Shown piece by piece: positions 43,862 through 52,841 of a stretch of 64,000 nt of DNA. The notes beneath the pieces are model-generated. The model saw only the letters and a program-made list of their open reading frames with translations. It was not told the DNA's origin and did no database searches. Position 1 is the first letter of the stretch. Each line of letters opens with the position of its first letter. This stretch comes from Pseudomonas kilonensis (GTDB lineage Bacteria; Pseudomonadota; Gammaproteobacteria; Pseudomonadales; Pseudomonadaceae): the NCBI RefSeq assembly GCF_001269885.1, contig NZ_LHVH01000014.1, forward strand, positions 142,093-206,092. Reading direction: 5' to 3'. A program made the translations under genes and the position numbers.

Positions 43862-46012
43862 ATGGCGGACGATAGATATTCGCTCAAATACGCAACCTTC
43901 AATGAGAGTGGGTTGGCGTTCGGGAATACTGGCCCCACCAGTGGTGTGTCGGCACAAGGCGCGTTCGCCAGGGATCAACTGGCGAGCCTCGATCTGGCGC
44001 TGGAAAAACTCGGGCTCAAGCTCGGACTGCTGACCACGGCGATCGAGTCGCTGACGGTAAAGCTTTCGGCGCAACGATTGTTTTCCCAATCGATGGGCGC
44101 TGGCGCCAAGGGTGAGTCGGCCAACGAGCCAAAGGGTAAGTCGGGTGGCGGTATCGAACCACCGGCGCTGCTCAAACCCGCGATAGCGATGGATTCGGCC
44201 ATGGCCGATCTGAAGCAGGCCACCCAATTCACGCCTCGTCAGATTGCCGAAGTGGCGGAACCCACCCAGCGTATCGCCAGTGCGCCATTGGTGGCGGCCG
44301 GCGGGACCACGGCGGTTGAGGTGGTGAGGATGCAAAGCCTGGCGGCCAGGGCAGGCATCGGTAACGATCTGCCCAATGCCTCGGACCGGCAATTGGCACT
44401 GTTGCGCTTCGCCAGTGATGCGGGTGTCACCGCATCGACGTTCAAAATGCCGGCCATGGAAGCCGCTGAGATGGTGCTCGGCTGGCGCACTTCCATGAAG
44501 CTCAGCGCAGAGAAAGCGTTTGATCTGGCGGATGCAACCAACCACCTGAGCAAGATTCCCGGTGGTGCGAAAGCGAGCGAGATCGGCACGGTGTTGCAGC
44601 GTGACGGTGCGGCCGCGACCTCGGCGGGCCTGCAGCCTGCCCAAGCTGCGGCACTGACGGCGGCACTTCTCAATACCGGCGCGCAACAAGCTGAAGCGGG
44701 TGTGGCGCTCGATCACTTCACGACCGCTTTAGGCAAGGGCGATCAGGCCTCCGCGACCGAGCAAGCGGCCTGGAAGCAACTGGGGCTGGATCCCAAGGAA
44801 GTGGCGAGTGGGCTGCGTGACAAGGACGCCGCGCCGGGGACTGTGATGTCGGTGCTGGCAGCCTTGAACGCGCAGCCGGCCGAAAAACGCTCAACCCTGG
44901 CCTCTTCGCTGTTTGGCACTGGGGATGCAGCAGTGCTGCGCATGTCGCAGAAACTCGACGATGTGAATGCGGCGTTCTGGCAGGTGAAAGACCCAGGCCA
45001 ATACGCCACATCGCAATTGGGCAACGACGGTTCGGTGCGGCAGGACGCGTTGGCGCTGTCGAACACCCGGCAGGGCCAGCTGAACGTCCTCAACGCCCGC
45101 AGCGAGCGTCTGTCGGTGGCCACGGGAAATGCCTTGATGCCTTCGGCGGATAGCTCGTTCCAGTGGCTGGGTTCGCTGGCCGATGGCATGAGTGAGTTGG
45201 CTGAGTCCTCACCTAAAGCCGCTGCGGCCATTGTGGTGATTGGTGCGGCGATCAAACCGCTGGTGGGCGCGTTGCTCAAGGCGGTAGGGGATGAGATATC
45301 CAGTCAGGTGGCCAAGCGGGTGTTGGGTAGGGCCGCTCCGCACCTTCCCGGCCGATTGGGTGACGTGATCTCCGAAGATTTCAGAAATCGTCGTGGGGAC
45401 AAGCTGGATACAAGCAATGCCAGCCAGCGTCCCGAACCCACGAGCAGGCCGAAAATACGCGTCAGTACACGAGGCTCACTCGGGCCAACGGCCTCATTAC
45501 GCTCGATGACTCGCAGGGCGCCCGGCCCCTTAAAAGTAGTCGGCGCCGTCGCTGATGTGGCCGAGGGTGTCCTTACCGGCGACAAACGAATGATGGGCGC
45601 AGGCCTGGGAGCCGCAGGTGGCGGCTGGGCAGGCGCTGCTGCGGGGTCTGCGGCCGGTGCCGCTTTGGGGAGTGTCGTTCCGGTGCTCGGCACTGCCATT
45701 GGTGGTGTGCTTGGCGGACTGCTTGGCGGCTGGTTGGGGAGCGATGCCGGTGCGTCTCTGGGTGAAAAACTCGTCACCCCCGACAGACTCGCCGCTCCAG
45801 ATCAGGTCAGCAAAGACCTGGCCAGCACCCAGGCAACCACACAACAAAACACCATGACCGCAAACATCTACATCAACGGCCAGGACCAGGCCAGCGCGAG
45901 TCAGTTGGCCAACCTGGTTGTGCAACAACTCTCGGGCCAATTCGGCTTGACGACCATGCCCAACTCACTCGCCATGCGCAGTGACGCGGCCCTGACCGAC
46001 GGAGGTACGTGA
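43862..46012 (+). CDS. Tail tape measure protein
   Basis: 716 residues, Ala- and Gln-rich and mostly helical. Hydrophobic stretches lie at about residues 455-480 (AAAIVVIGAAIKPLVGALL) and a Gly/Ala-rich stretch at about 580-640 (GAGLGAAGGGWAGAAAG and on), typical of tape measure proteins. It sets tail length and is ejected with the tube. It follows the chaperone pair and overlaps the next gene by one base. Confidence 0.9.
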   Translation: MADDRYSLKYATFNESGLAFGNTGPTSGVSAQGAFARDQLASLDLALEKLGLKLGLLTTAIESLTVKLSAQRLFSQSMGAGAKGESANEPKGKSGGGIEPPALLKPAIAMDSAMADLKQATQFTPRQIAEVAEPTQRIASAPLVAAGGTTAVEVVRMQSLAARAGIGNDLPNASDRQLALLRFASDAGVTASTFKMPAMEAAEMVLGWRTSMKLSAEKAFDLADATNHLSKIPGGAKASEIGTVLQRDGAAATSAGLQPAQAAALTAALLNTGAQQAEAGVALDHFTTALGKGDQASATEQAAWKQLGLDPKEVASGLRDKDAAPGTVMSVLAALNAQPAEKRSTLASSLFGTGDAAVLRMSQKLDDVNAAFWQVKDPGQYATSQLGNDGSVRQDALALSNTRQGQLNVLNARSERLSVATGNALMPSADSSFQWLGSLADGMSELAESSPKAAAAIVVIGAAIKPLVGALLKAVGDEISSQVAKRVLGRAAPHLPGRLGDVISEDFRNRRGDKLDTSNASQRPEPTSRPKIRVSTRGSLGPTASLRSMTRRAPGPLKVVGAVADVAEGVLTGDKRMMGAGLGAAGGGWAGAAAGSAAGAALGSVVPVLGTAIGGVLGGLLGGWLGSDAGASLGEKLVTPDRLAAPDQVSKDLASTQATTQQNTMTANIYINGQDQASASQLANLVVQQLSGQFGLTTMPNSLAMRSDAALTDGGT

Positions 46013-46395
46013 TGCGTCAGCAAATGGCACTCGGCAGTTTCATTTTCGGTCTGTCGAGAAACTTTGCGTACCACAGCCTGGTACGCACCTCGGACGGTGG
46101 CTGGAAGAGCATCGACATCCTCACCAGCAAACCCAAGTCCAGCCAGATCGGCCAAGGCCTGCAAGGGCTGACGATCACCGGCAAGTCGATGTACGCGACC
46201 GCCATGGATCGCCTTGATGAGTTGCGCGCCTTGCAGGCGCAGCGCGTGCCCGTGCCGTTGGTTGACGGCATCGGTCGCAATTGGGGCCTGTGGCAGATCA
46301 ACAAGGTCACGGAAACCCAGACCGAGATCATCGATGACGGCACGGCGATGGTGGTCGGCTGGGTGGTTGAATTGACGGAGTTCGCCAATGCGTAG
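46012..46395 (+). CDS. Tail protein U
   Basis: 127 residues. P2 gpU-like tail completion protein with the characteristic region QQMALGSFIFGLSRNFAYHSL at the N-terminus and a C-terminal VVGWVVELTEF strand. GGAGG (46001-46005) precedes the ATG at 46012. It overlaps X by 8 bases. Confidence 0.88.
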   Translation: MRQQMALGSFIFGLSRNFAYHSLVRTSDGGWKSIDILTSKPKSSQIGQGLQGLTITGKSMYATAMDRLDELRALQAQRVPVPLVDGIGRNWGLWQINKVTETQTEIIDDGTAMVVGWVVELTEFANA

Positions 46396-46600
46396 GGTTC
46401 GAAGTATCGCCGGTGATTCGGTGAATCTGTTGCTGTACCGCGAGCTTGAGCGTTGTGACGATGCCGCCGAGGAGGCGCTCTGGCTGCTCAATCCGGGCTT
46501 GGCTGAATGGGGCCCGGTATTGCCGGCCGGGGTGTGGGTTGTCCTGCCGGAAGTGGATCTCAAACCTGTTGCACCCACACCGGTTTCGGCCTGGGATTAA
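46388..46600 (+). CDS. Tail protein X
   Basis: 70 residues. P2 gpX-like small protein with a LysM-like fold (GDSVNLLLYRELERCDDAAEEALWLLNPGLA) that probably helps tail or baseplate assembly. It overlaps U and lies 9 bases before D. Confidence 0.88.
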   Translation: MRRVRSIAGDSVNLLLYRELERCDDAAEEALWLLNPGLAEWGPVLPAGVWVVLPEVDLKPVAPTPVSAWD

Positions 46601-46609
46601 GGAGGCAAC

Positions 46610-47626
46610 ATGTCACTGGGTTTCACGCCTGCGGTGGAAATTTATGGTGCGAACGCTGCACTGCTCAACGAACGATTGCTCAGTTGGACACACGTCGATG
46701 CGGCGGGGATCGAGTCCGATCAGCTGACGCTCACCATTAGCCTGGACGGGCTCGAAGGGTTGCCCAGCCTGGGCGGGAAGATCGGTCTGCGGGTCGGTTA
46801 TCTGGAGTCGGGACTGGTGGATAAAGGCGAGTTTGTCATCACCCGGCGCACGCCGTTCCTGTTTCCCCTGCAACTCGTGCTGGTGGCCATGGCCGCACCC
46901 TTCAGTGCGGCAGACCAGACCGGGTTCAAGCAACGCCGATCCGTCAGCCATGGCCCAACCACCCTGGGGGCCCTGTTTCGGCAACTGACTTCCAGGCACG
47001 GTTTTTCCCCCCGTGTGGCGCCGGACCTGTCGCTGATCAAAATCGAGCACATCGACCAGACCAATGAAACCGACATGGGCTTCCTCACGCGCCTGGCCCA
47101 CCGTTATGACGCCGTCGCCAAGCCGATCAACGAGCTGTATGTGCTGGCTCGACGCGGCCAGGCGAAGTCGTTGTCGGGCAAGGTCCTGCCCGAGATGAAA
47201 CTGTCGGTGACGACCAATAATCGCCCGGGCGACCACGCGTTCATCTCGGCCAAGTTGGATGAAACTGCTCGGGCGAAATACCAGGGCTGCAAGACCAGTT
47301 GGTGGGATGCGGCGGCCGGCAAAGTGCGTGTCGAGGAGAGCGGCCTCGCGCCGTTCAAGACCCTGCGCCAGCGCTTCCAAAGCGCAGACGACGCCCGCGC
47401 CGCCGGTGAAGGCGAGGTGCGCCGGATGCTGCGCGAAGCCCTCAAGGTGAGCATCGAATGCCCCGGTAATCCAGGGCTGTCCGCTGAAGGCATCGTGCTG
47501 CTGGATCCCACCTGGCCGGACTTCATGCGCGGTCGCTGGTCGATCGACAAGGTCACCGCCAGTGGCGACCGGGAAAAAAGCTATCGCTGCTTGATTCATG
47601 CAACCTGCCTGGATGCCAAGGCCTGA
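46610..47626 (+). CDS. Late control protein D homologue (baseplate hub)
   Basis: 338 residues. The P2 gpD / Mu gp45 family is structurally similar to the T4 gp27 hub and connects the tube to the spike. Recognisable segments include RRSVSHGPTTLGALFRQL and TNETDMGFLTRLAHRYDAVAKP. It has a good AAGGAGG ribosome binding site and is the last tail gene before the lysis module. Confidence 0.9.
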   Translation: MSLGFTPAVEIYGANAALLNERLLSWTHVDAAGIESDQLTLTISLDGLEGLPSLGGKIGLRVGYLESGLVDKGEFVITRRTPFLFPLQLVLVAMAAPFSAADQTGFKQRRSVSHGPTTLGALFRQLTSRHGFSPRVAPDLSLIKIEHIDQTNETDMGFLTRLAHRYDAVAKPINELYVLARRGQAKSLSGKVLPEMKLSVTTNNRPGDHAFISAKLDETARAKYQGCKTSWWDAAAGKVRVEESGLAPFKTLRQRFQSADDARAAGEGEVRRMLREALKVSIECPGNPGLSAEGIVLLDPTWPDFMRGRWSIDKVTASGDREKSYRCLIHATCLDAKA

Positions 47627-47637
47627 CCCCACCCCCG

Positions 47638-47720
47638 CTGTGGGAGCGAGCTTGCTCGCGATAGCGGTATGACATTCGACATCTTCATTGCCTGACACGC
47701 CGCCATCGCGAGCCTCCCGC
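47638..47720. repeat. REP pair with truncated right arm
   Basis: CTGTGGGAGCGAGCTTGCTC on the left. The right arm reads ATCGCGAGCCTCCCGC and has lost about eight bases of the usual GCAAGCCCGCTCCCAC, so it is a decayed copy between D and the endolysin. Confidence 0.8.
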
Positions 47721-47760
47721 TGGCCGGGCATTTCAATAACGTGTTTTCGATGATCTGATC

Positions 47761-48324
47761 ATGGACATTACCCCACAGCAACTCATCAACATCATGCCCA
47801 ACGCCCGCGCCCAAGCGGGCGTTTTTATTTCCGCGCTGAACACCGCCATGTCCCGCTATGGTATCGACACACCCAAACGCATCGCCGCGTTCCTGGCCCA
47901 GGTCGGTCATGAGTCGGGACAACTGCGTTATGTACGCGAGCTGGGCAGTGAGCAATACCTGAGCAAATACGATACCGGAACCCTGGCCGTTCGCCTGGGC
48001 AACTCGCCCCAGGCTGACGGTGACGGCCAGAAATATCGCGGCCGAGGACTGATCCAGATTACCGGCCATGACAATTACCTTCGCTGCAGTCAGGGGCTGT
48101 TCGGCGACGAACGCCTGCTGGCCTTGCCTGAGCTTCTTGAGCAGCCGCAATGGGCCACCGAGTCCGCCGCTTGGTTCTGGGAGCAGAACGGCTTGAACGA
48201 ACTGGCCGATCGTGATCAGTTCAACACCATCACCCGGCGCATTAATGGCGGTTTGAACGGCCTGGAGGACCGCCTGCAATTGTGGGCCCGGGCGAGGGCG
48301 GTGTTATGCCAACCTTCGACCTGA
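47761..48324 (+). CDS. Endolysin, glycoside hydrolase family 19
   Basis: 187 residues. The chitinase-like lysozyme fold has the catalytic Glu in GHESGQLRYV (about residue 60) and the substrate cleft motif YRGRGLIQITG. It degrades peptidoglycan once the holin opens the inner membrane. No signal peptide is seen. Its 3' end overlaps the Rz gene by 19 bases. Confidence 0.92.
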   Translation: MDITPQQLINIMPNARAQAGVFISALNTAMSRYGIDTPKRIAAFLAQVGHESGQLRYVRELGSEQYLSKYDTGTLAVRLGNSPQADGDGQKYRGRGLIQITGHDNYLRCSQGLFGDERLLALPELLEQPQWATESAAWFWEQNGLNELADRDQFNTITRRINGGLNGLEDRLQLWARARAVLCQPST

Positions 48325-48842
48325 TGCCTTTTTCGTCTCGCACCCTGGGCATTGTTGTGTTGCTCGCGCTGCTGGCCGGCGGTTCGGCGATGCTCGCGTG
48401 GCGGTTCCAGGACTGGCGTTACGGACAGCAGTTGGCCCAACTCGCACAGTCCCACGCCGAGACGCTTAATCAAATCACCCAAGCGGCCGCGACGCTGCAG
48501 AAGGCCGAGCAGGACAAGCGCCGGGCCCTGGAACAGCAACTTTCCGCCAGCGAACAAACCCATTACCGAGCCTTGAGCGATGCCCAACGTGACCAGGATC
48601 GCCTGCGCGATCGCCTTGCTACTGCCGATGTCCGGCTGTCAGTCCTCCTCGACGCCGACGATGTTGCCGCCGGTTGTGCAGTGCCTGCCGCCACCCGCGC
48701 CGGCGGCGTGGATCATGGCGCCCCACGCGCCCGACTTGACCCGGCGCATGCTCAACGAATTATCGCCATCACCGACGCCGGTGATCGCGGACTGATTGCC
48801 TTGCAGGCCTGTCAGGCCTATATCAGAGCGCTGGATCGGTAA
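48306..48842 (+). CDS. Inner membrane spanin Rz
   Basis: 178 residues. A single N-terminal membrane anchor (LGIVVLLALLAGGSAML, about residues 12-28) is followed by a long coiled coil rich in Gln, Glu and Ala (AQSHAETLNQITQAA and on), the classical i-spanin plan. It reaches across the periplasm to the outer-membrane Rz1. The start at 48306, inside the endolysin end, is preferred to the in-frame ATG-less extension upstream. A second gene, Rz1, is nested within it. Confidence 0.88.
   Translation: MPTFDLMPFSSRTLGIVVLLALLAGGSAMLAWRFQDWRYGQQLAQLAQSHAETLNQITQAAATLQKAEQDKRRALEQQLSASEQTHYRALSDAQRDQDRLRDRLATADVRLSVLLDADDVAAGCAVPAATRAGGVDHGAPRARLDPAHAQRIIAITDAGDRGLIALQACQAYIRALDR
48580..48795 (+). CDS. 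Outer membrane spanin Rz1 nested inside Rz
   Basis: 71 residues in the +1 frame relative to Rz, entirely inside it. The signal peptide (MPNVTRIACAIALLLP) ends in the lipobox MSGC, so a lipoprotein is expected, and the mature part is Pro-rich (LPPVV, LPPPAPAA), as in lambda Rz1. The pair disrupts the outer membrane at the last step of lysis. Such full nesting is known for lambda-type spanins. Confidence 0.88.
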   Translation: MPNVTRIACAIALLLPMSGCQSSSTPTMLPPVVQCLPPPAPAAWIMAPHAPDLTRRMLNELSPSPTPVIAD

Positions 48843-48913
48843 TCCGCCAAGCCTTGCAAGCTTCCATTGCTCGTGTACGGTAGGCCTCAATTGTGTGGAA
48901 TCAGGAGAGCACC

Positions 48914-49414
48914 ATGGACGACATCACCGAACTGGCCGCTGAGCTGGGCAGGCGCCTGCAGCTGCTCAATGCCCACGTCACCACGGCCGAGTCCTGCACG
49001 GGCGGCGGGATTGCCGAGGCGATTACCCGAGTTCCCGGGAGTTCGGCCTGGTTCGAGGCCGGTTTCGTCACCTATTCCAATCGCCAGAAGGCCCAGCAGC
49101 TGGATGTGCCGGCCGAGTTGTTCGAGAAGGTGGGGGCGGTCAGCCGCGAGGTGGTCGAGGCCATGGTGCGAGGAGCCCAGCAAAAAAGCCTGGCGCGTTT
49201 TGCCGTGGCGGTCAGCGGTGTAGCGGGGCCGGACGGGGGTTCTCCGAATAAACCGGTGGGCACCGTGTGGCTGGCCTGGGGTGTTGGTGAGGCGGTGATC
49301 AGCGAGCAGCGTTTCTTTGCAGGCAACCGCGACGAGGTCCGCCGACAAACGGTGAAGGCCGCGCTAGACGGGCTGCTGCAACATGCCGCTGTAGAAATCT
49401 CAAATCAGGGGTAG
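48914..49414 (+). CDS. pncC: Nicotinamide-nucleotide amidohydrolase PncC (CinA C-terminal domain family)
   Basis: 166 residues. It deamidates nicotinamide mononucleotide to nicotinate mononucleotide, recycling NAD breakdown products. The motifs [15 protein letters not shown] and SGVAGPDGG are conserved. AGGAG precedes the start at 48914 and rejects the in-frame ATG at 48893. It forms the right border of the tailocin and lies 83 bases before recA, the position usually called cinA in Pseudomonas. Confidence 0.94.
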   Translation: MDDITELAAELGRRLQLLNAHVTTAESCTGGGIAEAITRVPGSSAWFEAGFVTYSNRQKAQQLDVPAELFEKVGAVSREVVEAMVRGAQQKSLARFAVAVSGVAGPDGGSPNKPVGTVWLAWGVGEAVISEQRFFAGNRDEVRRQTVKAALDGLLQHAAVEISNQG

Positions 49415-49441
49415 GCGATCCTCAATCGCTGTGGAATAATA

Positions 49442-49457
49442 CTGGCTACTTATACAG
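49442..49457. promoter_or_regulatory. LexA box of recA
   Basis: CTGGCTACTTATACAG fits the CTG-N10-CAG LexA consensus and lies 41 bases before the recA start. Confidence 0.8.
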
Positions 49458-49497
49458 GTGTTGGCCGTCAGGCCTTATTGATTACGTGAGGACTTTA

Positions 49498-50550
49498 ATG
49501 GACGACAACAAGAAGAAAGCCTTGGCTGCGGCCTTGGGTCAGATCGAACGTCAATTCGGCAAGGGTGCCGTAATGCGTATGGGCGATCAGGACCGTCAGG
49601 CTATTCCTTCCATCTCCACCGGCTCCCTGGGCCTGGACATTGCGCTTGGCATCGGCGGCCTGCCAAAAGGCCGAATCGTTGAAATCTACGGTCCTGAATC
49701 CTCCGGTAAAACCACACTGACCTTGTCCGTGATCGCCCAGGCCCAAAAAGCCGGCGCGACCTGCGCCTTCGTCGACGCCGAACACGCCCTGGACCCGGAA
49801 TACGCCGGCAAACTGGGTGTCAACGTCGACGACCTGCTGGTTTCCCAGCCGGATACCGGCGAACAGGCCCTGGAAATCACCGACATGCTGGTGCGTTCCA
49901 ACGCGGTTGACGTGATCATCGTCGACTCCGTGGCGGCACTGGTGCCAAAGGCTGAAATCGAAGGTGAAATGGGCGACATGCACGTGGGCCTCCAGGCTCG
50001 CCTGATGTCCCAGGCCCTGCGCAAGATCACCGGTAACATCAAGAATGCCAACTGCCTGGTGATCTTCATCAACCAGATCCGTATGAAGATCGGCGTGATG
50101 TTCGGCAGCCCGGAAACCACCACCGGCGGTAACGCGTTGAAGTTCTACGCCTCGGTTCGCCTGGACATCCGCCGTACTGGCGCGGTGAAAGAAGGTGATG
50201 AGGTTGTCGGCAGCGAAACCCGCGTCAAGGTCGTGAAGAACAAGGTGGCTTCGCCGTTCCGTCAGGCCGAGTTCCAGATTCTTTACGGCAAGGGCATCTA
50301 CCTCAATGGCGAGATGATCGACCTGGGTGTGCTGCACGGTTTCGTCGAGAAGTCGGGCGCCTGGTATGCCTACAACGGCACGAAGATCGGTCAGGGCAAG
50401 GCCAACTCGGCCAAGTTCCTGGCGGACAACCCGGAAGTCGCCGCCGCCCTTGAGAAGCAACTGCGTGATAAGTTGTTGAGCCCGGTTGCAGACGTCAAGG
50501 CAGTGGCCAACCGCGAGCCCGTTGACGACCTGGCTGACGCTGACATCTGA
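49498..50550 (+). CDS. recA: Recombinase RecA
   Basis: 350 residues. It promotes strand exchange and, bound to single-stranded DNA, stimulates self-cleavage of LexA and S24 phage repressors. The Walker A motif is GPESSGKTT and the rest is highly conserved. The start [11 protein letters not shown] at 49498 is the family start and has GTGAGGA upstream. A LexA box in front shows SOS control. Its proximity to the tailocin repressor gene product's likely trigger is functionally fitting, but the gene order is general in Pseudomonas. Confidence 0.98.
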   Translation: MDDNKKKALAAALGQIERQFGKGAVMRMGDQDRQAIPSISTGSLGLDIALGIGGLPKGRIVEIYGPESSGKTTLTLSVIAQAQKAGATCAFVDAEHALDPEYAGKLGVNVDDLLVSQPDTGEQALEITDMLVRSNAVDVIIVDSVAALVPKAEIEGEMGDMHVGLQARLMSQALRKITGNIKNANCLVIFINQIRMKIGVMFGSPETTTGGNALKFYASVRLDIRRTGAVKEGDEVVGSETRVKVVKNKVASPFRQAEFQILYGKGIYLNGEMIDLGVLHGFVEKSGAWYAYNGTKIGQGKANSAKFLADNPEVAAALEKQLRDKLLSPVADVKAVANREPVDDLADADI

Positions 50551-50558
50551 TCGATCCG

Positions 50559-51026
50559 ATGACCGCCGTACTCGATACCCTCGTCGCGGTGCGGCGAACC
50601 GCGATGGACCTGCTCGCCAGACGCGAGCACGGTCGAGTCGAGCTGACGCGTAAACTGCGTCAGCGCGGCGCTCCCGATGAGTTGATCGACACGGCCCTCG
50701 ACCGTTTGACTGAAGAGGGCTTGCTGTCGGAATCCCGTTACCTGGAAAGCTTTGTCTCTTATCGCGCCCGCTCCGGTTATGGTCCTTTGCGCATTCGTGA
50801 GGAGCTGGGCCAGCGCGGTTTGCAACGCCCGGATATCGAGCTCGCCTTGCGCGAAAGCGGTATCGATTGGCAGGAGCAACTGACGGACACCTGGCGTCGC
50901 AAGTTCTCAGGACATTTGCCCATCGATGCACGGGAACGAGCCAAACAAGGGCGTTTCCTGGCGTATCGAGGCTATTCCATGGAAATGATCAACCGCTTGT
51001 TCAGCGGTCGCGGTATGGATGACTAA
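50559..51026 (+). CDS. recX: RecA regulatory protein RecX
   Basis: 155 residues, mostly helical with the three-helix repeats of RecX ([35 protein letters not shown]). It limits RecA filament growth. It starts 8 bases after recA and is probably co-transcribed from the LexA-controlled promoter. Confidence 0.95.
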   Translation: MTAVLDTLVAVRRTAMDLLARREHGRVELTRKLRQRGAPDELIDTALDRLTEEGLLSESRYLESFVSYRARSGYGPLRIREELGQRGLQRPDIELALRESGIDWQEQLTDTWRRKFSGHLPIDARERAKQGRFLAYRGYSMEMINRLFSGRGMDD

Positions 51027-51028
51027 AC

Positions 51029-51067
51029 AAAAAACGGCCCGCTATTTCGATAGCGGGCCGTTTTTTT
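51029..51067 (+). terminator. recA-recX terminator
   Basis: A perfect stem (ACGGCCCGCTA / TAGCGGGCCGT) with a TTTCGA loop and seven T residues. The A run on the left means it can also serve the convergent LOG gene. Confidence 0.95.
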
Positions 51068-51073
51068 ATGGGC

Positions 51074-52192
51074 TCAGGTTACTTTGATCGGGTCCCATGT
51101 GAGGGGATGGGGCTTTTGGGCGGGCTGGGCCCAGTTTTCCGACAAGTTGATGTAGTCCACCAGCTCCCTCAAGCGGCCGTGGTCGCGGGCGTTGAAGGCA
51201 AACGCCAGTCGTGTCAGATGACTGAAACGGGCCTCATCGTGCTCCTCGCCGCTGTAGTCATGCTGATGAAAGCAGTCGTTCAGGCACAGGTCGGCAAAAT
51301 CTTTCTGCATCTGCTGCAGTGCCTGTTCGCTTAGCTTGTGATTCATGCGGATTACGAACTGATGCTTGAGCCAGCGACTGGAGTGAAAGTTGCGGTAGAA
51401 CTGATTGATCTCTTCCACGGCTTCTTCGGCGTTGTACACCAAACGCATGAGCTTCATGTCAGTGGGCAGGATGTAGCGGTTCTCCTCCAATTGCTCACGA
51501 ATAAAGTGCAGGGCTCCTTGCCAGAACTTGCCTCCTGGAACATCCAGCAGGACCACCGGTACCAGCGGGCTCTTGCCTGTCTGCACCAGCGTCAAGACCT
51601 CCAACGCCTCATCTAACGTGCCGAAACCGCCGGGGCAGAGCACCAGAGCGTCGGCCTCTTTGACGAAAAACAGTTTGCGGGTGAAGAAGAAGTGGAACGG
51701 CAGCAGGTTCGGCGTGCCTTCAACGGTCGGGTTTGCGTGTTGCTCGAAAGGCAGGGTGATGTTGAATCCCAGGCTGTGGTCGCGTCCTGCGCCTTCATGG
51801 GCGGCGGCCATGATGCCTCCGCCAGCGCCGGTGATGACCATCATGTCCGAGCGGGCCAGTGCCGCCCCCAGCTCTCGGGCCAGGCCATACAGCGGATGTT
51901 CGATGGGCGTTCGGGCCGAGCCGAAGACCGTGACCTTGCGGCGGCCCTTGAACTGTTCGAGTGTACGGAAGGCGTGCTCCAGTTCCCTCAGGGCTTGTAG
52001 CGTGATCTTGGCATTCCAGCGGTTGTGATCTTCCTGGGCCATGCGCAGCACAGTCAGGATCATGTCGCGGTAAATGGGGAGGTTGGGGCTGTTGGGGGAC
52101 ACCAGGTTGAGTTGCTCTTCGACCTTGCGGGTGAGGTCGTGGCCATGGTTCTCAAAATGACGACTGAGCAGGTCATTCGGTTTGTAAGGCAT
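51074..52192 (-). CDS. LOG-family Rossmann-fold protein (TIGR00730-like)
   Basis: 372 residues. The hallmark PGGFGTLDE of the LOG/nucleotide 5'-monophosphate nucleosidase family and the Rossmann motif ITGAGGGIMAAAHEGAG are present. Family members cleave the N-glycosidic bond of nucleoside monophosphates. The protein is longer than the plain approximately 190-residue LOG proteins, with extra helical N- and C-terminal parts, but shorter than PpnN. The precise substrate is not known. It is convergent with recX. Confidence 0.85.
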   Translation of the reverse strand: MPYKPNDLLSRHFENHGHDLTRKVEEQLNLVSPNSPNLPIYRDMILTVLRMAQEDHNRWNAKITLQALRELEHAFRTLEQFKGRRKVTVFGSARTPIEHPLYGLARELGAALARSDMMVITGAGGGIMAAAHEGAGRDHSLGFNITLPFEQHANPTVEGTPNLLPFHFFFTRKLFFVKEADALVLCPGGFGTLDEALEVLTLVQTGKSPLVPVVLLDVPGGKFWQGALHFIREQLEENRYILPTDMKLMRLVYNAEEAVEEINQFYRNFHSSRWLKHQFVIRMNHKLSEQALQQMQKDFADLCLNDCFHQHDYSGEEHDEARFSHLTRLAFAFNARDHGRLRELVDYINLSENWAQPAQKPHPLTWDPIKVT

Positions 52193-52646
52193 TCAACTTC
52201 TCCTTCTTAACAGAACCCTGGCCCGAACGAGAGATTCGTCAGGGCTACGACACTCCGTGTGTCGTTGTCGGCCCAGGCCCGTGCCTGGACGTTCGACCTG
52301 GCTCGACGCGGTCTGCAGCAAAGCGATCAAGCCATCCAACAGGTTCCGTTTTTCCCTTGGATGAAAAACAATCACACGGCAAGGTGCTGGCAGGGCAGCC
52401 TCTTTCTGCCCAATGAAAAAGAGATACATCTGAATCTAGCTGATCTTCGCAGCCTTGATCATGGCGCTCAAAAGTAACCGTTGGCAACCGCTGATACAGG
52501 CGCTGAACTATCGCGCCGCTCGTCAGATTGCCGGCCGGGTGCGTGCCGCTCTGATTTACTGATAACAAGCGTGCCAATGCAATTTGACGCCCAGGGCTGG
52601 GTGCCACGTGATGGATTTAAGCGGATCGGGCATGGAGGCGGGAGAA
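52193..52646. other. 454-base region without a supported gene
   Basis: Several short open frames on both strands lack ribosome binding sites and recognisable similarity. The best is a 33-codon frame at 52461-52562, which I do not call. It contains the upstream regions of the LOG gene (minus) and of the small ribbon-helix-helix-like gene (plus). Confidence 0.5.
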
Positions 52647-52841
52647 ATGACCAGGGTGACTCTGGAGCTCGACAGGCAGTTGTACCTGATGCTGCGGGAA
52701 TCGGCACAGGCCAATCGGGTGAGTCTTGAGGAAGAATGCTGTCGTCGGCTGGGAGGGCGAGCGTGGCGCTCGCGTTACTTGCAGGCGCTGGTGGCGGAGT
52801 TGCGCGCCGACGATGAGCAGCGGCGCGCGAGCTCGGGTTGA
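52647..52841 (+). CDS. Small ribbon-helix-helix-like protein
   Basis: 64 residues. ATG 52647 is chosen because GGAGG lies 8 bases upstream. The N-terminal beta-strand (RVTLELDR) followed by two helices (QLYLMLRESAQANRV, SLEEECCRRLGG) matches the Arc/MetJ ribbon-helix-helix layout, suggesting a DNA-binding dimer. No toxin gene adjoins it. It ends exactly where the convergent gene begins to be read on the other strand. The function is unknown. Confidence 0.6.
   Translation: MTRVTLELDRQLYLMLRESAQANRVSLEEECCRRLGGRAWRSRYLQALVAELRADDEQRRASSG

Noticed and set aside
32764..48842. Intact prophage
   Set aside because: No integrase, replication, portal, terminase or capsid genes and no attachment-site duplication were found; the content is that of a headless tail.
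52461..52562. 33-codon open frame (MALKSNRWQPL...)
   Set aside because: No ribosome binding site before the ATG and no recognisable similarity; too short to call.
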